In this document: piece by piece, positions 1-6,921 of the stretch
Layout of the letters: each line of letters begins with the position of its first letter
Position numbering within the stretch: the first letter of the stretch is position 1
NCBI GenBank assembly: GCA_033851915.1
Contig: JAWSVM010000012.1
Location: forward strand, 1-64,000
Reading direction: 5' to 3'
Source: UBA1672 sp033851915
GTDB taxonomy: Bacteria > Pseudomonadota > Alphaproteobacteria > Micavibrionales > Micavibrionaceae
DNA: 64,000 nt
Position numbers and translations under genes: made by a program
The notes under the pieces: model-generated
The model's input: the letters and a program-made list of their open reading frames with translations, nothing else
Told to the model about the DNA's origin: nothing
Databases searched by the model: none

Positions 1-413
1 ACCAGTGGTTATATCGACCTCCAAGGATATGAGCATGACTTCACAGCTCCAAACCTTACGACCAGTGGTTATATCTACCTCCAAGGATATGAGCATGACT
101 TCACAGCTCCAAACCTGACGACCAGTGGTTCTATCGACCTCCGAGGATATGAGCATGACTTCACAGCTCCAAACCTGACGACCAGTGGTTCTATCTACCT
201 CCGAGGATATGAGCATGACTTCACAGCTCCAAACCTGACGACCAGTGGTTATATCGACCTCCGAGGATATGAGCATGACTTCACAGCTCCAAACCTGACG
301 ACCAGTGGTTATATCGACCTCCAAGGATATGAGCATGACTTCACAGCTCCAAACCTGACGACCAGTGGTTCTATCTACCTCCAAGGATATGAGCATGACT
401 TCACAGCTCCAAA
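1..413 (+). repeat. Seven 60-bp tandem coding repeats
   Basis: Seven contiguous 60-bp units start exactly at the window edge, so the array probably continues leftward. Each unit encodes 20 residues in one open frame. Units differ at only three non-synonymous sites (unit offsets 11, 16 and 23: Tyr/Ser, Asp/Tyr, Gln/Arg), plus one synonymous change in unit 1. The seventh unit diverges after about 413, where the unique C-terminal domain begins. Confidence 0.97.
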
Positions 414-897
414 TTTGGTGACTGTTAATGAAATATATTGCGAGGGGGAATTTATGGGGAAGACATTCTCTGTGATTGACGATATCCCCTGCATTGTTCT
501 ATCCGAAAAAACCAAGGGCAATATAAAGATACGGCGTTGCCAAAAAACCGAAATGACCAATGGTGAATTCAAAGGCGATAAGTTCTACGTGGCCTCAGAT
601 GATAAAAACCATGCACACGGAAAAACGATAAAGGAGGCCATTGCTGAGCTTGTGTTTAAGTCCAGTGACCGAGATACAACGCAATACGAGGGCATGGCAT
701 TTGATACGATGAAAACCCCTCTCGAATGGTCGTTCGTTTACAGAACCATCACAGGCGCATGCTCATTCGGTACACAAGAATTCATGAAGCGTAAGAAGAT
801 GAAAAAATCATACACGCTTACGGAAATAATAAAGGAAACCGAGGGCGCGTATGCCGGGCACACTTTCAAGCAATTCTTTGAAAGAGAGGCAGCATGA
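1..897 (+). CDS. Phage protein with 20-residue repeat array, 5' end outside window
   Basis: The frame is open from the window edge through the 60-bp array into a unique C-terminal domain of about 160 residues; the N-terminus is missing. Each repeat reads TSG(Y/S)I(D/Y)L(Q/R)GYEHDFTAPNLT. The alternating I-x-L pattern fits one turn of a right-handed beta-solenoid or leucine-rich-like coil, which is inference. The C-terminal part (YRTITGACSFGTQEFM, YTLTEIIKETEGAYAGHTF) resembles a domain I have seen in phage proteins of unknown function. A TTG at 415 could give a product without repeats, but the continuous frame argues for one long protein. The stop overlaps the next start (ATGA at 894). Function unknown; ligand or DNA binding by the repeat face is possible. 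Confidence 0.85.
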   Translation, partial: TSGYIDLQGYEHDFTAPNLTTSGYIYLQGYEHDFTAPNLTTSGSIDLRGYEHDFTAPNLTTSGSIYLRGYEHDFTAPNLTTSGYIDLRGYEHDFTAPNLTTSGYIDLQGYEHDFTAPNLTTSGSIYLQGYEHDFTAPNLVTVNEIYCEGEFMGKTFSVIDDIPCIVLSEKTKGNIKIRRCQKTEMTNGEFKGDKFYVASDDKNHAHGKTIKEAIAELVFKSSDRDTTQYEGMAFDTMKTPLEWSFVYRTITGACSFGTQEFMKRKKMKKSYTLTEIIKETEGAYAGHTFKQFFEREAA

Positions 898-998
898 CCA
901 ACAAACAAAATTCCCCACACGGAATGGATAGAGGCGGCTTTCGCGCTGCCAGTGTTACCGCCTCTATTTTCTCTATCGGAGGGTTGAGCAATGGATGA
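894..998 (+). CDS. 34-residue phage micro-gene
   Basis: An ATG overlaps the upstream stop (ATGA) and the TGA overlaps the start of the next gene at 991. The frame is therefore coupled on both sides, the layout used throughout this phage operon. The peptide begins MTNKQNSPHGMDRGGF and has no recognisable domain. Its 3' end carries the GGAGGG ribosome binding site (about 978-983) of the next gene, so the frame may exist only to keep ribosomes moving to the nuclease start. Coding status is plausible but unproven. Confidence 0.45.
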   Translation: MTNKQNSPHGMDRGGFRAASVTASIFSIGGLSNG

Positions 999-2064
999 AA
1001 TGACAGATACACATATTGACACAGGCATGACGCACAAGCCCGGACTTTACTTTGATATGCCAGAGGAAGAGTACCACGCTATCCCTGCGCTATCTGCAAG
1101 CGGTATTAAGCGCCTTGCTATCAGCTCTATGGATTTTTGGGTTGAAAGCTGGATGAACGAAAATTACAGGATTGAAGAAACTGACGCTCTTCTTAATGGC
1201 CGCGCATATCATAAACGCCTTGAAGGAAAAGAGAAGTTTGATGCGGAATATGCCCCTGTCTTCGACGACAGTGATTACCCTAACGCGCTGAGAACTGCCA
1301 ATGAAATTAAAGCATGTTTGAAAGACCTTAAAATTAAAGGATACAGCACACTTGTAAAGGATGGTTTGGTTCAAATGCTGCGCGATGCCGATCCCACTGT
1401 GCAGATAATAGATGATTTGCGTACGACATATGAGGAGAAAAACCCCGGCAAAACTTTTCTAAAGCGTACCGTCATTGATGAAATAGAGATAATGGCAACG
1501 ATGATTGATAACGACCCAAACGCATTAAAGTGCTTTCGTGGCGGATATTCAGAAGTCTCTGTCATATGGTATGACGAAAAGACGGGTGTGCCGATGAAGT
1601 CACGCTTCGATTATCTTAAAACCCGCTCAATTGTTGATTTAAAGACATTCAGTAATCCACTCGGAAAAACTATTGATGGAGCAATTGCCTCATCTATGGC
1701 CTCACGTAAATATCATGTGCAAGCAGCAGTATATTGCCACGCAGACAGGCAAGCAGTCAACTTTGCGCGCAATGGCATGGTTCATGGTGATGTTAACCCT
1801 GCATGGCTTAAGGAGTACGCAAAACAAGAACAAAAAATGTTTGTCTTTGTGTTTCAGAAAACGGGTGCGGCGCCAGTAACGCGGGTTAAACCATTTAGCT
1901 GGAAATTAATAACGTTCAAGTGCGGCGAAGACGTGATGAACGATGCAATAAACGACTTTTCAATCAATTGGGAACATTACGGCGCTGAAACGCCATGGCT
2001 TGATATTGCTCCGGCAACATCATTCACGGATGAGTGCTTTCCCCTATACATAACGGAGCAATAA
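991..2064 (+). CDS. RecE/YqaJ-like PD-(D/E)XK phage exonuclease
   Basis: This 357-residue protein resembles the phage 'exodeoxyribonuclease 8-like' PD-(D/E)XK family. The N-terminus has the typical PGLYFDMPEEEYHAIPALSAS segment followed by SGIKRL. The catalytic core is visible as SRFDYL then SIVDLKTF (about residues 205-220), giving the acidic residue and D-x-K, with QAAVYC downstream. Family members resect double-stranded ends to 3' single strands for annealing by a partner protein. The RecA-fold ATPase follows after one base, the classical nuclease/recombinase pairing of phage recombination modules. The GGAGGG site upstream supports this start. Confidence 0.8.
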   Translation: MDEMTDTHIDTGMTHKPGLYFDMPEEEYHAIPALSASGIKRLAISSMDFWVESWMNENYRIEETDALLNGRAYHKRLEGKEKFDAEYAPVFDDSDYPNALRTANEIKACLKDLKIKGYSTLVKDGLVQMLRDADPTVQIIDDLRTTYEEKNPGKTFLKRTVIDEIEIMATMIDNDPNALKCFRGGYSEVSVIWYDEKTGVPMKSRFDYLKTRSIVDLKTFSNPLGKTIDGAIASSMASRKYHVQAAVYCHADRQAVNFARNGMVHGDVNPAWLKEYAKQEQKMFVFVFQKTGAAPVTRVKPFSWKLITFKCGEDVMNDAINDFSINWEHYGAETPWLDIAPATSFTDECFPLYITEQ

Positions 2065-2065
2065 A

Positions 2066-3061
2066 ATGACATATGATTTTAAATTAACCGAAGCAGTGCG
2101 TGAAGCAGTCCCTCCCTTGATAGCCTTATGGGGCATATCAGGAAGCGGTAAAACCTACACAGCCCTACTTTTGGCGCGCGGCATTGTTGGTGCAGGTAAG
2201 AAAATAGCTGTTGTTGATACAGAAAATGGACGTGCGAAATTCTATGATGATATTGCTGGCGGCTGGCTTCACCTTGACCTTCAACCACCATTCACGCCTG
2301 AAAAATACACAGCAGCATTTAAGTTTTGCGAGGAACAAGGCGCAGACATCATTGTTGTTGATAGCGCATCCCACGTTTGGGAAGGTGAAGGCGGTGTCCT
2401 TGATGCGGCTGAAAACTCGGTAAGTGCAAAAGGTAGACCTCTGCAAGGGCTTGCCAAGTGGAAGACCCCTAAAATGGAACATAAGCGCATGATGAACTCA
2501 CTTACGCGCTCAACAATACCGGTCATTTTTTGCCTACGTGCAAAAGAGAATATGAAACAGGTGGGGCATGGACGTGATGCAAAGATTGTCACCGAAGGCA
2601 TGAAGCCCATTGCAGAGAAGAATTTCATTTATGAAATGACTCTAGCGTTCCACATGACGCGTGACGGATTGTTTGACAGTCAAACATCAAAGGCCATACC
2701 GCAAGGTCTGCGGCACATCATCAAAGAAGGCACACGTCTAAATGAAGCGGCAGGACAAGCACTTGCTGAATGGATGGGTACAGGTGCAGCGGTAGATCCC
2801 GAAACAATATCTCTGAAACGTGTGGGGCAAGAGCATTCCTCTCTTGGTGTTCAAGAATATACAAAATGGCTTGCAACACTTTCAGATGACCAAAAAGAAA
2901 AGGTCAGGAAATACCACGGCGCATGGTCAACAGATGCAAAGAAATTCGATGCGCAAAACGTAATTACCCATGAAGAAACACCTCATGATGACGCCTCGTA
3001 CCTGAATGACGCGCCAATCAATGATGGTATTCCACCTCATATGGGCGGCGAAGCACATTAA
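2066..3061 (+). CDS. Phage RecA-fold ATPase, candidate Sak4-like recombinase
   Basis: This 331-residue NTPase has a Walker A GISGSGKT (about residues 23-30), VVDTENGRA after strand 2 and a Walker B-like ADIIVVDSASHVWEG (about 93-107). It matches the phage AAA_24/Sak4 type of RecA-like ATPases. The C-terminal region (EYTKWLATLSDDQKEKVRKYHGAW) is a helical extension seen in such phage proteins. Sak4-like proteins help anneal single strands, usually with SSB. Location one base after the RecE-like nuclease supports a recombination role. A DNA-packaging or replication ATPase is the main alternative. Confidence 0.65.
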   Translation: MTYDFKLTEAVREAVPPLIALWGISGSGKTYTALLLARGIVGAGKKIAVVDTENGRAKFYDDIAGGWLHLDLQPPFTPEKYTAAFKFCEEQGADIIVVDSASHVWEGEGGVLDAAENSVSAKGRPLQGLAKWKTPKMEHKRMMNSLTRSTIPVIFCLRAKENMKQVGHGRDAKIVTEGMKPIAEKNFIYEMTLAFHMTRDGLFDSQTSKAIPQGLRHIIKEGTRLNEAAGQALAEWMGTGAAVDPETISLKRVGQEHSSLGVQEYTKWLATLSDDQKEKVRKYHGAWSTDAKKFDAQNVITHEETPHDDASYLNDAPINDGIPPHMGGEAH

Positions 3062-3094
3062 CTATTTAACCCAAAGCTAAAAAGGAACTACCAA

Positions 3095-3550
3095 ATGAAC
3101 TATTCAACCGCAGTGATGCTTATCAATGAAAATATTATAGCCGTAGATGTAACTTACGAGCCAGACGGCTCTAGCAGCCAAACAGCAAAACGCACAACAT
3201 ACAAGACTCTTGACCTCTCACTAAAAGTTGGTGATCTCGTGGTTGTGCCAACAGATACACGGCATAAATTCACCATAGCAATGGTTGATAAGATCGATGT
3301 CGAGGTAGACTTTGAAAGTGATATTCAAATTGGATGGATTGCTGGTAAAGCCCCTACTCAGGAATATAACGAAATACTTGGAAAAGAAAACGAGATGATT
3401 TCAGTCGTTAAAGCCTCAGAGAAGAGAGCTAAACGGGAAGAAATTAAGAAAAACATGATGGGTTTACAAGAGGAAAACAAACTCTCAAACCTTGCTATAG
3501 CCAGCATGGGTGGTGAATCCGAGATCGAAAATTTTAGTGAATTAGACTAA
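3095..3550 (+). CDS. Phage protein of unknown function
   Basis: A 151-residue protein preceded by AAAAAGGA. The N-terminal half is predicted beta-rich (LKVGDLVVVPTDTRHKFTIAMVDKID) and recalls small phage proteins with a KOW/SH3-like barrel around a 'VGD-VVV' strand. The C-terminal third is charged and helical (KASEKRAKREEIKKNMMGLQEENK). It sits directly after the recombination pair and before the inverted-repeat-rich gap. No enzymatic motif is visible. A DNA-processing accessory role is only a guess from position. Confidence 0.6.
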   Translation: MNYSTAVMLINENIIAVDVTYEPDGSSSQTAKRTTYKTLDLSLKVGDLVVVPTDTRHKFTIAMVDKIDVEVDFESDIQIGWIAGKAPTQEYNEILGKENEMISVVKASEKRAKREEIKKNMMGLQEENKLSNLAIASMGGESEIENFSELD

Positions 3551-3560
3551 GGAATGACAA

Positions 3561-3714
3561 GGCCGTGAGACTGTTGCCCTTAACCTCACAGAGCGGCCTA
3601 TCACCAGATGACGCATACGCTTACATCGGGTTGTTTACTTCGAAAAAGAAGCAAACAAAAACAGGGTTGGAGGGTGCATAGCGGTGAGGCTTAAGGGCTG
3701 AGCGAAGCATCCTC
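3561..3714. other. Inverted-repeat-rich gap, possible structured RNA
   Basis: The 175 bp between two phage genes have no convincing frame but several pairings. TTGTTTACTTC (3631-3641) pairs with GAAGCAAACAA (3648-3658) around a GAAAAA loop with one mismatch. GAGGGTGC (3670-3677) pairs with GCATCCTC (3707-3714) with one G-U. GCCCTTAACCTCAC (3576-3589) pairs with GTGAGGCTTAAGGGC (3684-3698) with one bulge, and GGCCG (3561-3565) with CGGCC (3594-3598). Some pairings are mutually exclusive, so alternative folds are possible. It could be a phage ncRNA, a leader for the downstream genes or a transcription control element. I matched it to no known riboswitch. Confidence 0.5.
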
Positions 3715-3725
3715 TAAACTCTCTT

Positions 3726-4007
3726 ATGAAAGAATATATTATGCCGGATTGTCCGCAATGTTTGGGAAAACTCATCAAAAGAAAAAGCATCAATTCTTAT
3801 GTCTGCGCAAGGCATGGATTAGCTCGAAAAATTATGTCTCCCGCTGCATCTCCTTATCCAGACGGGATGACCGATGCTGAATTTGATGCTCTTAAGAAAA
3901 AAGGGGTTAGAGCTAAAAAATCTGTAGCAAAACCCAAGAATAACCCTGCCCTTGCTCATAATTTTGCAGGAATGGCAGACCGATTTTTGAAAGAAGAAAA
4001 ATCATGA
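3726..4007 (+). CDS. Small phage zinc-ribbon-like protein
   Basis: 93 residues with MPDCPQC near the N-terminus and a C-x-x-H (YVCARHG) about 20 residues later, giving a CxxC...CxxH half zinc ribbon. The rest is basic (GVRAKKSVAKPKNNP) and helical at the end. A second ATG at 3741 (MPDCPQC) is a reasonable alternative start, since GAAAG lies upstream of it. The 3' end overlaps the next start by four bases (ATGA). Nucleic-acid binding is likely from the composition; the role is unknown. Confidence 0.55.
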   Translation: MKEYIMPDCPQCLGKLIKRKSINSYVCARHGLARKIMSPAASPYPDGMTDAEFDALKKKGVRAKKSVAKPKNNPALAHNFAGMADRFLKEEKS

Positions 4008-4600
4008 ATAAAACACACATAGAATTCCAAAATGAAAACGGGTTTACTGCATCATTGTGCAAAAAGAACACCCGCGAAATACCTTCCCCAACAGTGGTAA
4101 GCATGGCTGACTTCGCTAAAATCCAAAAGCAATACAAATGCAAGTTCTGCGAAAAATTATCTTCTGCAGAGAATTCCAAAAAAGACATGCAGAAAGAGAT
4201 ATGGGTTGAAAGTTGCCCAAGTGAACACACAAACACCACAGCATGGATGTATGAAAGCGGAAAAGGTGATGTTAAATACATCCGCGCTGACCTTGTCTCT
4301 CAAAATCAGGGTGATTTGATAAACAAACCATCTTGTGAATCAGATGCGGTGTTCAAAGCTATAGAAATGCTGCGCACCTCAGGTAGCCTGTTGCCCACCT
4401 CTATTCAGGGCTTGCACTTTCAGCATTATGAAACAGTAAAGGACGCCTTTGATAAGTTGCGCGATGAAAATAAACGGCTTGAAAAAGAGTTGTCCATACG
4501 CATGGGCTACGACAACGACGATTGCACCAGATACATCGTTTATAAAAGCAATGTTTATAACCCAAAATTCTTTGAAATAGTCAAGAAAGGCGGTGCGTGA
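4004..4600 (+). CDS. Phage protein of unknown function with coiled-coil segment
   Basis: 198 residues, translationally coupled to the genes on both sides by 4-base overlaps. It carries a CKFC motif (about residues 46-49) and a later ESCPSEHTN segment that might complete a metal site, then YESGKGDVKYIRADLV. A charged helical stretch (FDKLRDENKRLEKELSIRM) is predicted to form a short coiled coil. 'KYIRADLV' ends are common in phage proteins carrying a small beta domain for which no function is known. I do not recognise the family. Confidence 0.55.
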   Translation: MNKTHIEFQNENGFTASLCKKNTREIPSPTVVSMADFAKIQKQYKCKFCEKLSSAENSKKDMQKEIWVESCPSEHTNTTAWMYESGKGDVKYIRADLVSQNQGDLINKPSCESDAVFKAIEMLRTSGSLLPTSIQGLHFQHYETVKDAFDKLRDENKRLEKELSIRMGYDNDDCTRYIVYKSNVYNPKFFEIVKKGGA

Positions 4601-4875
4601 TGAATGTGTTTTTATTTCTGGGCGGGTGCTTTGCTCTTTCATGCACGTACAAGCTTGGCACAATTCCCTACGGGGGAAAAACGAGTGACGATGACGCTTG
4701 TCTAATACTTTTTACTTTAATTGCGGCGGTATGCCTATTTTACGCGGCCTATTTGAACCGCACACCTAGCAACACACAATATCACCAATGCGTTTTTTGC
4801 GGGGACGATAGCAGTTATGCACTTTCGTATGATGAATGTAACGGCGTGGCAGAGGAGATAAGCGATGAAAAATAA
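4597..4875 (+). CDS. Small phage membrane protein
   Basis: 92 residues with two predicted membrane segments, VFLFLGGCFALSCTY at the N-terminus and ACLILFTLIAAVCLFYAAYL near the middle, then a polar tail with CVFCGD. The start overlaps the upstream stop (ATGA) and the 3' end overlaps the next start by 11 bases, as in the rest of the operon. No holin or spanin signature is recognisable. A superinfection-related or unknown membrane role is speculative. Confidence 0.5.
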   Translation: MMNVFLFLGGCFALSCTYKLGTIPYGGKTSDDDACLILFTLIAAVCLFYAAYLNRTPSNTQYHQCVFCGDDSSYALSYDECNGVAEEISDEK

Positions 4876-5110
4876 AGGCGCACTAACACAAGTCCTTGAG
4901 AATATATCTGTTTGGGCAGCCCTTGAGGCAGAACCGCACGTAAAGCAGGAAATGGAACAAACCCTCGCCGTTCTGGAACAGTTTATTGCGGGTGTGCCGG
5001 ATGATTTGGGAAACTGGCTGAAAGGGTCTGTTACCTACACAGACAATAACGGCTATGGCGTAATTATCTTTGATGATGAATCCGACGCTAAAAAAATTAA
5101 GAGAGGATGA
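4865..5110 (+). CDS. Short phage protein of unknown function
   Basis: 81 residues. The first half is helical and acidic (WAALEAEPHVKQEMEQTLAVLEQFI), followed by a short beta region (GSVTYTDNNGYGVIIFDDESDAKK). It overlaps the preceding gene by 11 bases and the following gene region by four. No known motif is present. Its coupled position makes it a credible gene. Confidence 0.5.
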   Translation: MKNKGALTQVLENISVWAALEAEPHVKQEMEQTLAVLEQFIAGVPDDLGNWLKGSVTYTDNNGYGVIIFDDESDAKKIKRG

Positions 5111-5115
5111 ATATA

Positions 5116-5604
5116 ATGGGTCGTAATCAAGAAATTGTTAAAGAATGTGTTTCAGATGAAGAAATTGAGGTTGTGTTTGAAAACACTCACTTTGGAGCAA
5201 ATCCGAATTACAGGGAAATAGTAGCCGATAGCGTTCTGAAGGTCGCAGCGGGATATGCAATAGGCGGCACAGCGATGGCAATTTTACAAGAATTAAGCCT
5301 TGTTGGTAAACGCTTAAGAAGCGACCAATACAGATATAACCTAACCAAAAAAGGTAAAAAATATCTGTTTTACTCGCAGAAAGTATTAAGGGAAGAATCA
5401 GGGGTAAAAATTAAACCTCTGCAATGGGCATCACGCCAAAAATCCCAATGGTGTTCAACCGCCGTTGGGCATTACGAGGTGGCCAAAGATGGTTTTGTGT
5501 CTTCGCCCTTCGCATGCCAATACCCAACATACGAAGAGGCTATATCCGCCTGTAATGAAGATTATTATAGAAAAGTTAATTCTATGTTAGGGGGCGTGAA
5601 GTGA
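5116..5604 (+). CDS. Phage protein, possible winged helix plus conserved C-terminal domain
   Basis: About 162 residues from the ATG at 5116, which has AGAGGA at 8-base spacing; the ATG at 5107 overlaps that site and is less likely. The central part (ILQELSLVGKRLRSDQYRYNLTKKGKKYL) reads like the recognition helix and wing of a small winged-helix domain. The C-terminal part (AVGHYEVAKDGFVSSPF...YPTYEEAISACNEDYYRKV) belongs to a short domain I associate with phage proteins, 'W...G.Y.V....EEA...CQ.DY'. A role in phage gene control is possible but unproven. Confidence 0.55.
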   Translation: MGRNQEIVKECVSDEEIEVVFENTHFGANPNYREIVADSVLKVAAGYAIGGTAMAILQELSLVGKRLRSDQYRYNLTKKGKKYLFYSQKVLREESGVKIKPLQWASRQKSQWCSTAVGHYEVAKDGFVSSPFACQYPTYEEAISACNEDYYRKVNSMLGGVK

Positions 5605-6020
5605 GCGATTTTTTTGGAATTGGCGCAGGTGTAAAGGCCGTTGTAAATTTATATTCAATTACCGCGAGAAGGTCAGGTCGAACGATATCCCTTATCAACT
5701 CTTTAAAAGATGGTGACAGAGTAATTTTTGACAGTGAACGAGAGGCAAGGCGCGTACAAAGATTGGCAAAAGATAGAGGTATTAATTTGGATTATTTAGT
5801 TGTTAATCCAGATAACCCAGAGGCTTTGTATCAATATAGAATGAGTTCAGGAAGAACGATATTTGACCACGTCTGGGTTGAGGCGTTTTACAAAAATTCA
5901 TTGCAATATTCTCATGAATGGATTGAAAAAGCCCAAACACGGCTATCAGGATGCGACGAAAAACATATACAAACCCCACACAAAGCAAAAGAGATAAACA
6001 AGTTTAGAGAGTGGCTATGA
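5601..6020 (+). CDS. Phage protein with RSGRT motif
   Basis: 139 residues from a GTG preceded by GGGGCG; the GTGA overlaps the upstream stop. The N-terminus (FFGIGAGVKAVVNLYSIT) is followed by RRSGRTISLINSLKDGDRV and DSEREARRVQRLAKDRG. That order recalls a P-loop-like fold seen in small phage proteins, where RSGRT replaces a full Walker A. Without a clear GKT, nucleotide hydrolysis is doubtful. The central FDHVWVEAFYKN segment also appears conserved in type. Function unknown. Confidence 0.5.
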   Translation: MSDFFGIGAGVKAVVNLYSITARRSGRTISLINSLKDGDRVIFDSEREARRVQRLAKDRGINLDYLVVNPDNPEALYQYRMSSGRTIFDHVWVEAFYKNSLQYSHEWIEKAQTRLSGCDEKHIQTPHKAKEINKFREWL

Positions 6021-6376
6021 CTGATAACGTATATATAAGGCAAGCAAAAAAACAATTCTCTTTGTCAATATTAGAGACAGTATTAGAGCCGATAAGAGAG
6101 ACCGCGAGGGGTTGTGGCTATGCTATATCCGTACATGGCTCATTAAGTAAAGACATAGATTTAATAGCAACACCATGGATTTATACGGCAAAATCAGGGG
6201 ACGTTTTAGTACAAAATATCGTTAAAGTTTTGTCTGAATATTTAGGGAATGTTTGTGTTAGTGGAGATGTCGGACACAAGGCCCACGGTAGAAAGGCTTA
6301 TACAATAGTTTTCAATCAAGGGGCTGTATATTTTGACCTTTCTGTAATGGGGCTATGTGGTGATTGTGATGAATGA
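6017..6376 (+). CDS. Nucleotidyltransferase-like phage protein
   Basis: 119 residues from the ATG at 6017, which overlaps the upstream TGA. The motif SVHGSLSKDIDLIATPW (about residues 37-53) resembles the GS...DxD core of the nucleotidyltransferase superfamily. A late PAVYFDLSVM-like strand (GAVYFDLSVMG) could supply the third acidic residue. The loop between GS and DID is shorter than in classical members, so catalytic competence is uncertain. HGS-x3-D-x-DL proteins of this size occur in phages without known function. A tRNA or nucleotide target is only conjecture. Confidence 0.55.
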   Translation: MTDNVYIRQAKKQFSLSILETVLEPIRETARGCGYAISVHGSLSKDIDLIATPWIYTAKSGDVLVQNIVKVLSEYLGNVCVSGDVGHKAHGRKAYTIVFNQGAVYFDLSVMGLCGDCDE

Positions 6377-6734
6377 TAAAATACAAGATGCACTTGCTGA
6401 GGTTATATATACCGTCAATATGGGTAAATCCGAAAAAACAAAAGACAGTGTTTTACGCCAAGGATTTTGCCTAAAGGATAATGCTAATATTATACAAGCC
6501 GCCCTCACCCTCGCCCTAAAACTGGTGCAGGAGGATGGGAAAGAGCTTAAGGATTGCCTGTTTTGTGGTGGTGATTTGAAAGTTGGAATCTCAAAAGGTC
6601 GAGTGTATAGGGTGTATTGCGAAAACTGCAAGATTACTGTTAATGCCGATCACCATAAAAGGCCTTGCGCGATGAAATTATACAACACCCGCCACACCCC
6701 CGCGCTGGACAAGTTTAAGGAGGCGGTCAAGTGA
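6369..6734 (+). CDS. Lar-like zinc-ribbon protein
   Basis: About 121 residues from the ATG at 6369; GTG codons upstream in frame are less likely. The C-terminal half carries CLFCGGDLKV, then YCENC and a final AMKLYNTRHT. This is the C-x-x-C...C-x-x-C...(W/Y)N.R layout of Lar (restriction alleviation) family domains. In the Rac prophage Lar modulates type I restriction and modification. Many Lar-like phage proteins have no tested function, so the role here is inferred. The N-terminal half is helical. The stop overlaps the next GTG start. Confidence 0.6.
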   Translation: MNDKIQDALAEVIYTVNMGKSEKTKDSVLRQGFCLKDNANIIQAALTLALKLVQEDGKELKDCLFCGGDLKVGISKGRVYRVYCENCKITVNADHHKRPCAMKLYNTRHTPALDKFKEAVK

Positions 6735-6853
6735 GTGATGATATAAATAGAAAACCCGATTTTCAGGTAATGACTAATTTTGTAATAAAGCTTAGCAGCC
6801 AAATTATAGAGCTGCAAAGACGGATTGCTATATTAGAGGAACAGTCCAAATGA
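6731..6853 (+). CDS. 40-residue phage protein with short coiled coil
   Basis: A GTG start overlaps the upstream TGA (GTGA) and the stop overlaps the next ATG (ATGA at 6850). The peptide has a polar N-terminus, then a heptad-like stretch (LSSQIIELQRRIAILEEQ) predicted to form a coiled coil. Coupling on both sides and coding-like composition support a real small gene. Function unknown. Confidence 0.5.
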   Translation: MSDDINRKPDFQVMTNFVIKLSSQIIELQRRIAILEEQSK

Positions 6854-6921
6854 CCCAACACTACACAGAGACAAAACAAATTTGGATATCCATGCCCATA
6901 GCTTGCTACGGAGGAAAATAG
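6850..6921 (+). CDS. 23-residue coupled micro-ORF upstream of prtN-like gene
   Basis: The ATG overlaps the upstream stop and the TAG lies immediately before the ATG of the PrtN-like gene. The GGAGG at 6910-6914, inside this frame, is the ribosome binding site of the next gene. The peptide (MTQHYTETKQIWISM...) has no recognisable domain. It may be a genuine small protein or simply a translational coupler. Confidence 0.35.
   Translation: MTQHYTETKQIWISMPIACYGGK

Noticed and set aside
1..413. CRISPR array
   Set aside because: Units are contiguous with no spacers, and the repeats form one open frame.
1..413. Target of a diversity-generating retroelement
   Set aside because: Changes are A/C, G/T and A/G rather than adenine-specific, there is no template repeat, and no reverse transcriptase is in the window.
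3551..3725. Known riboswitch in the phage gap
   Set aside because: I matched the pairings to no riboswitch consensus I know; only a general structured element is claimed.
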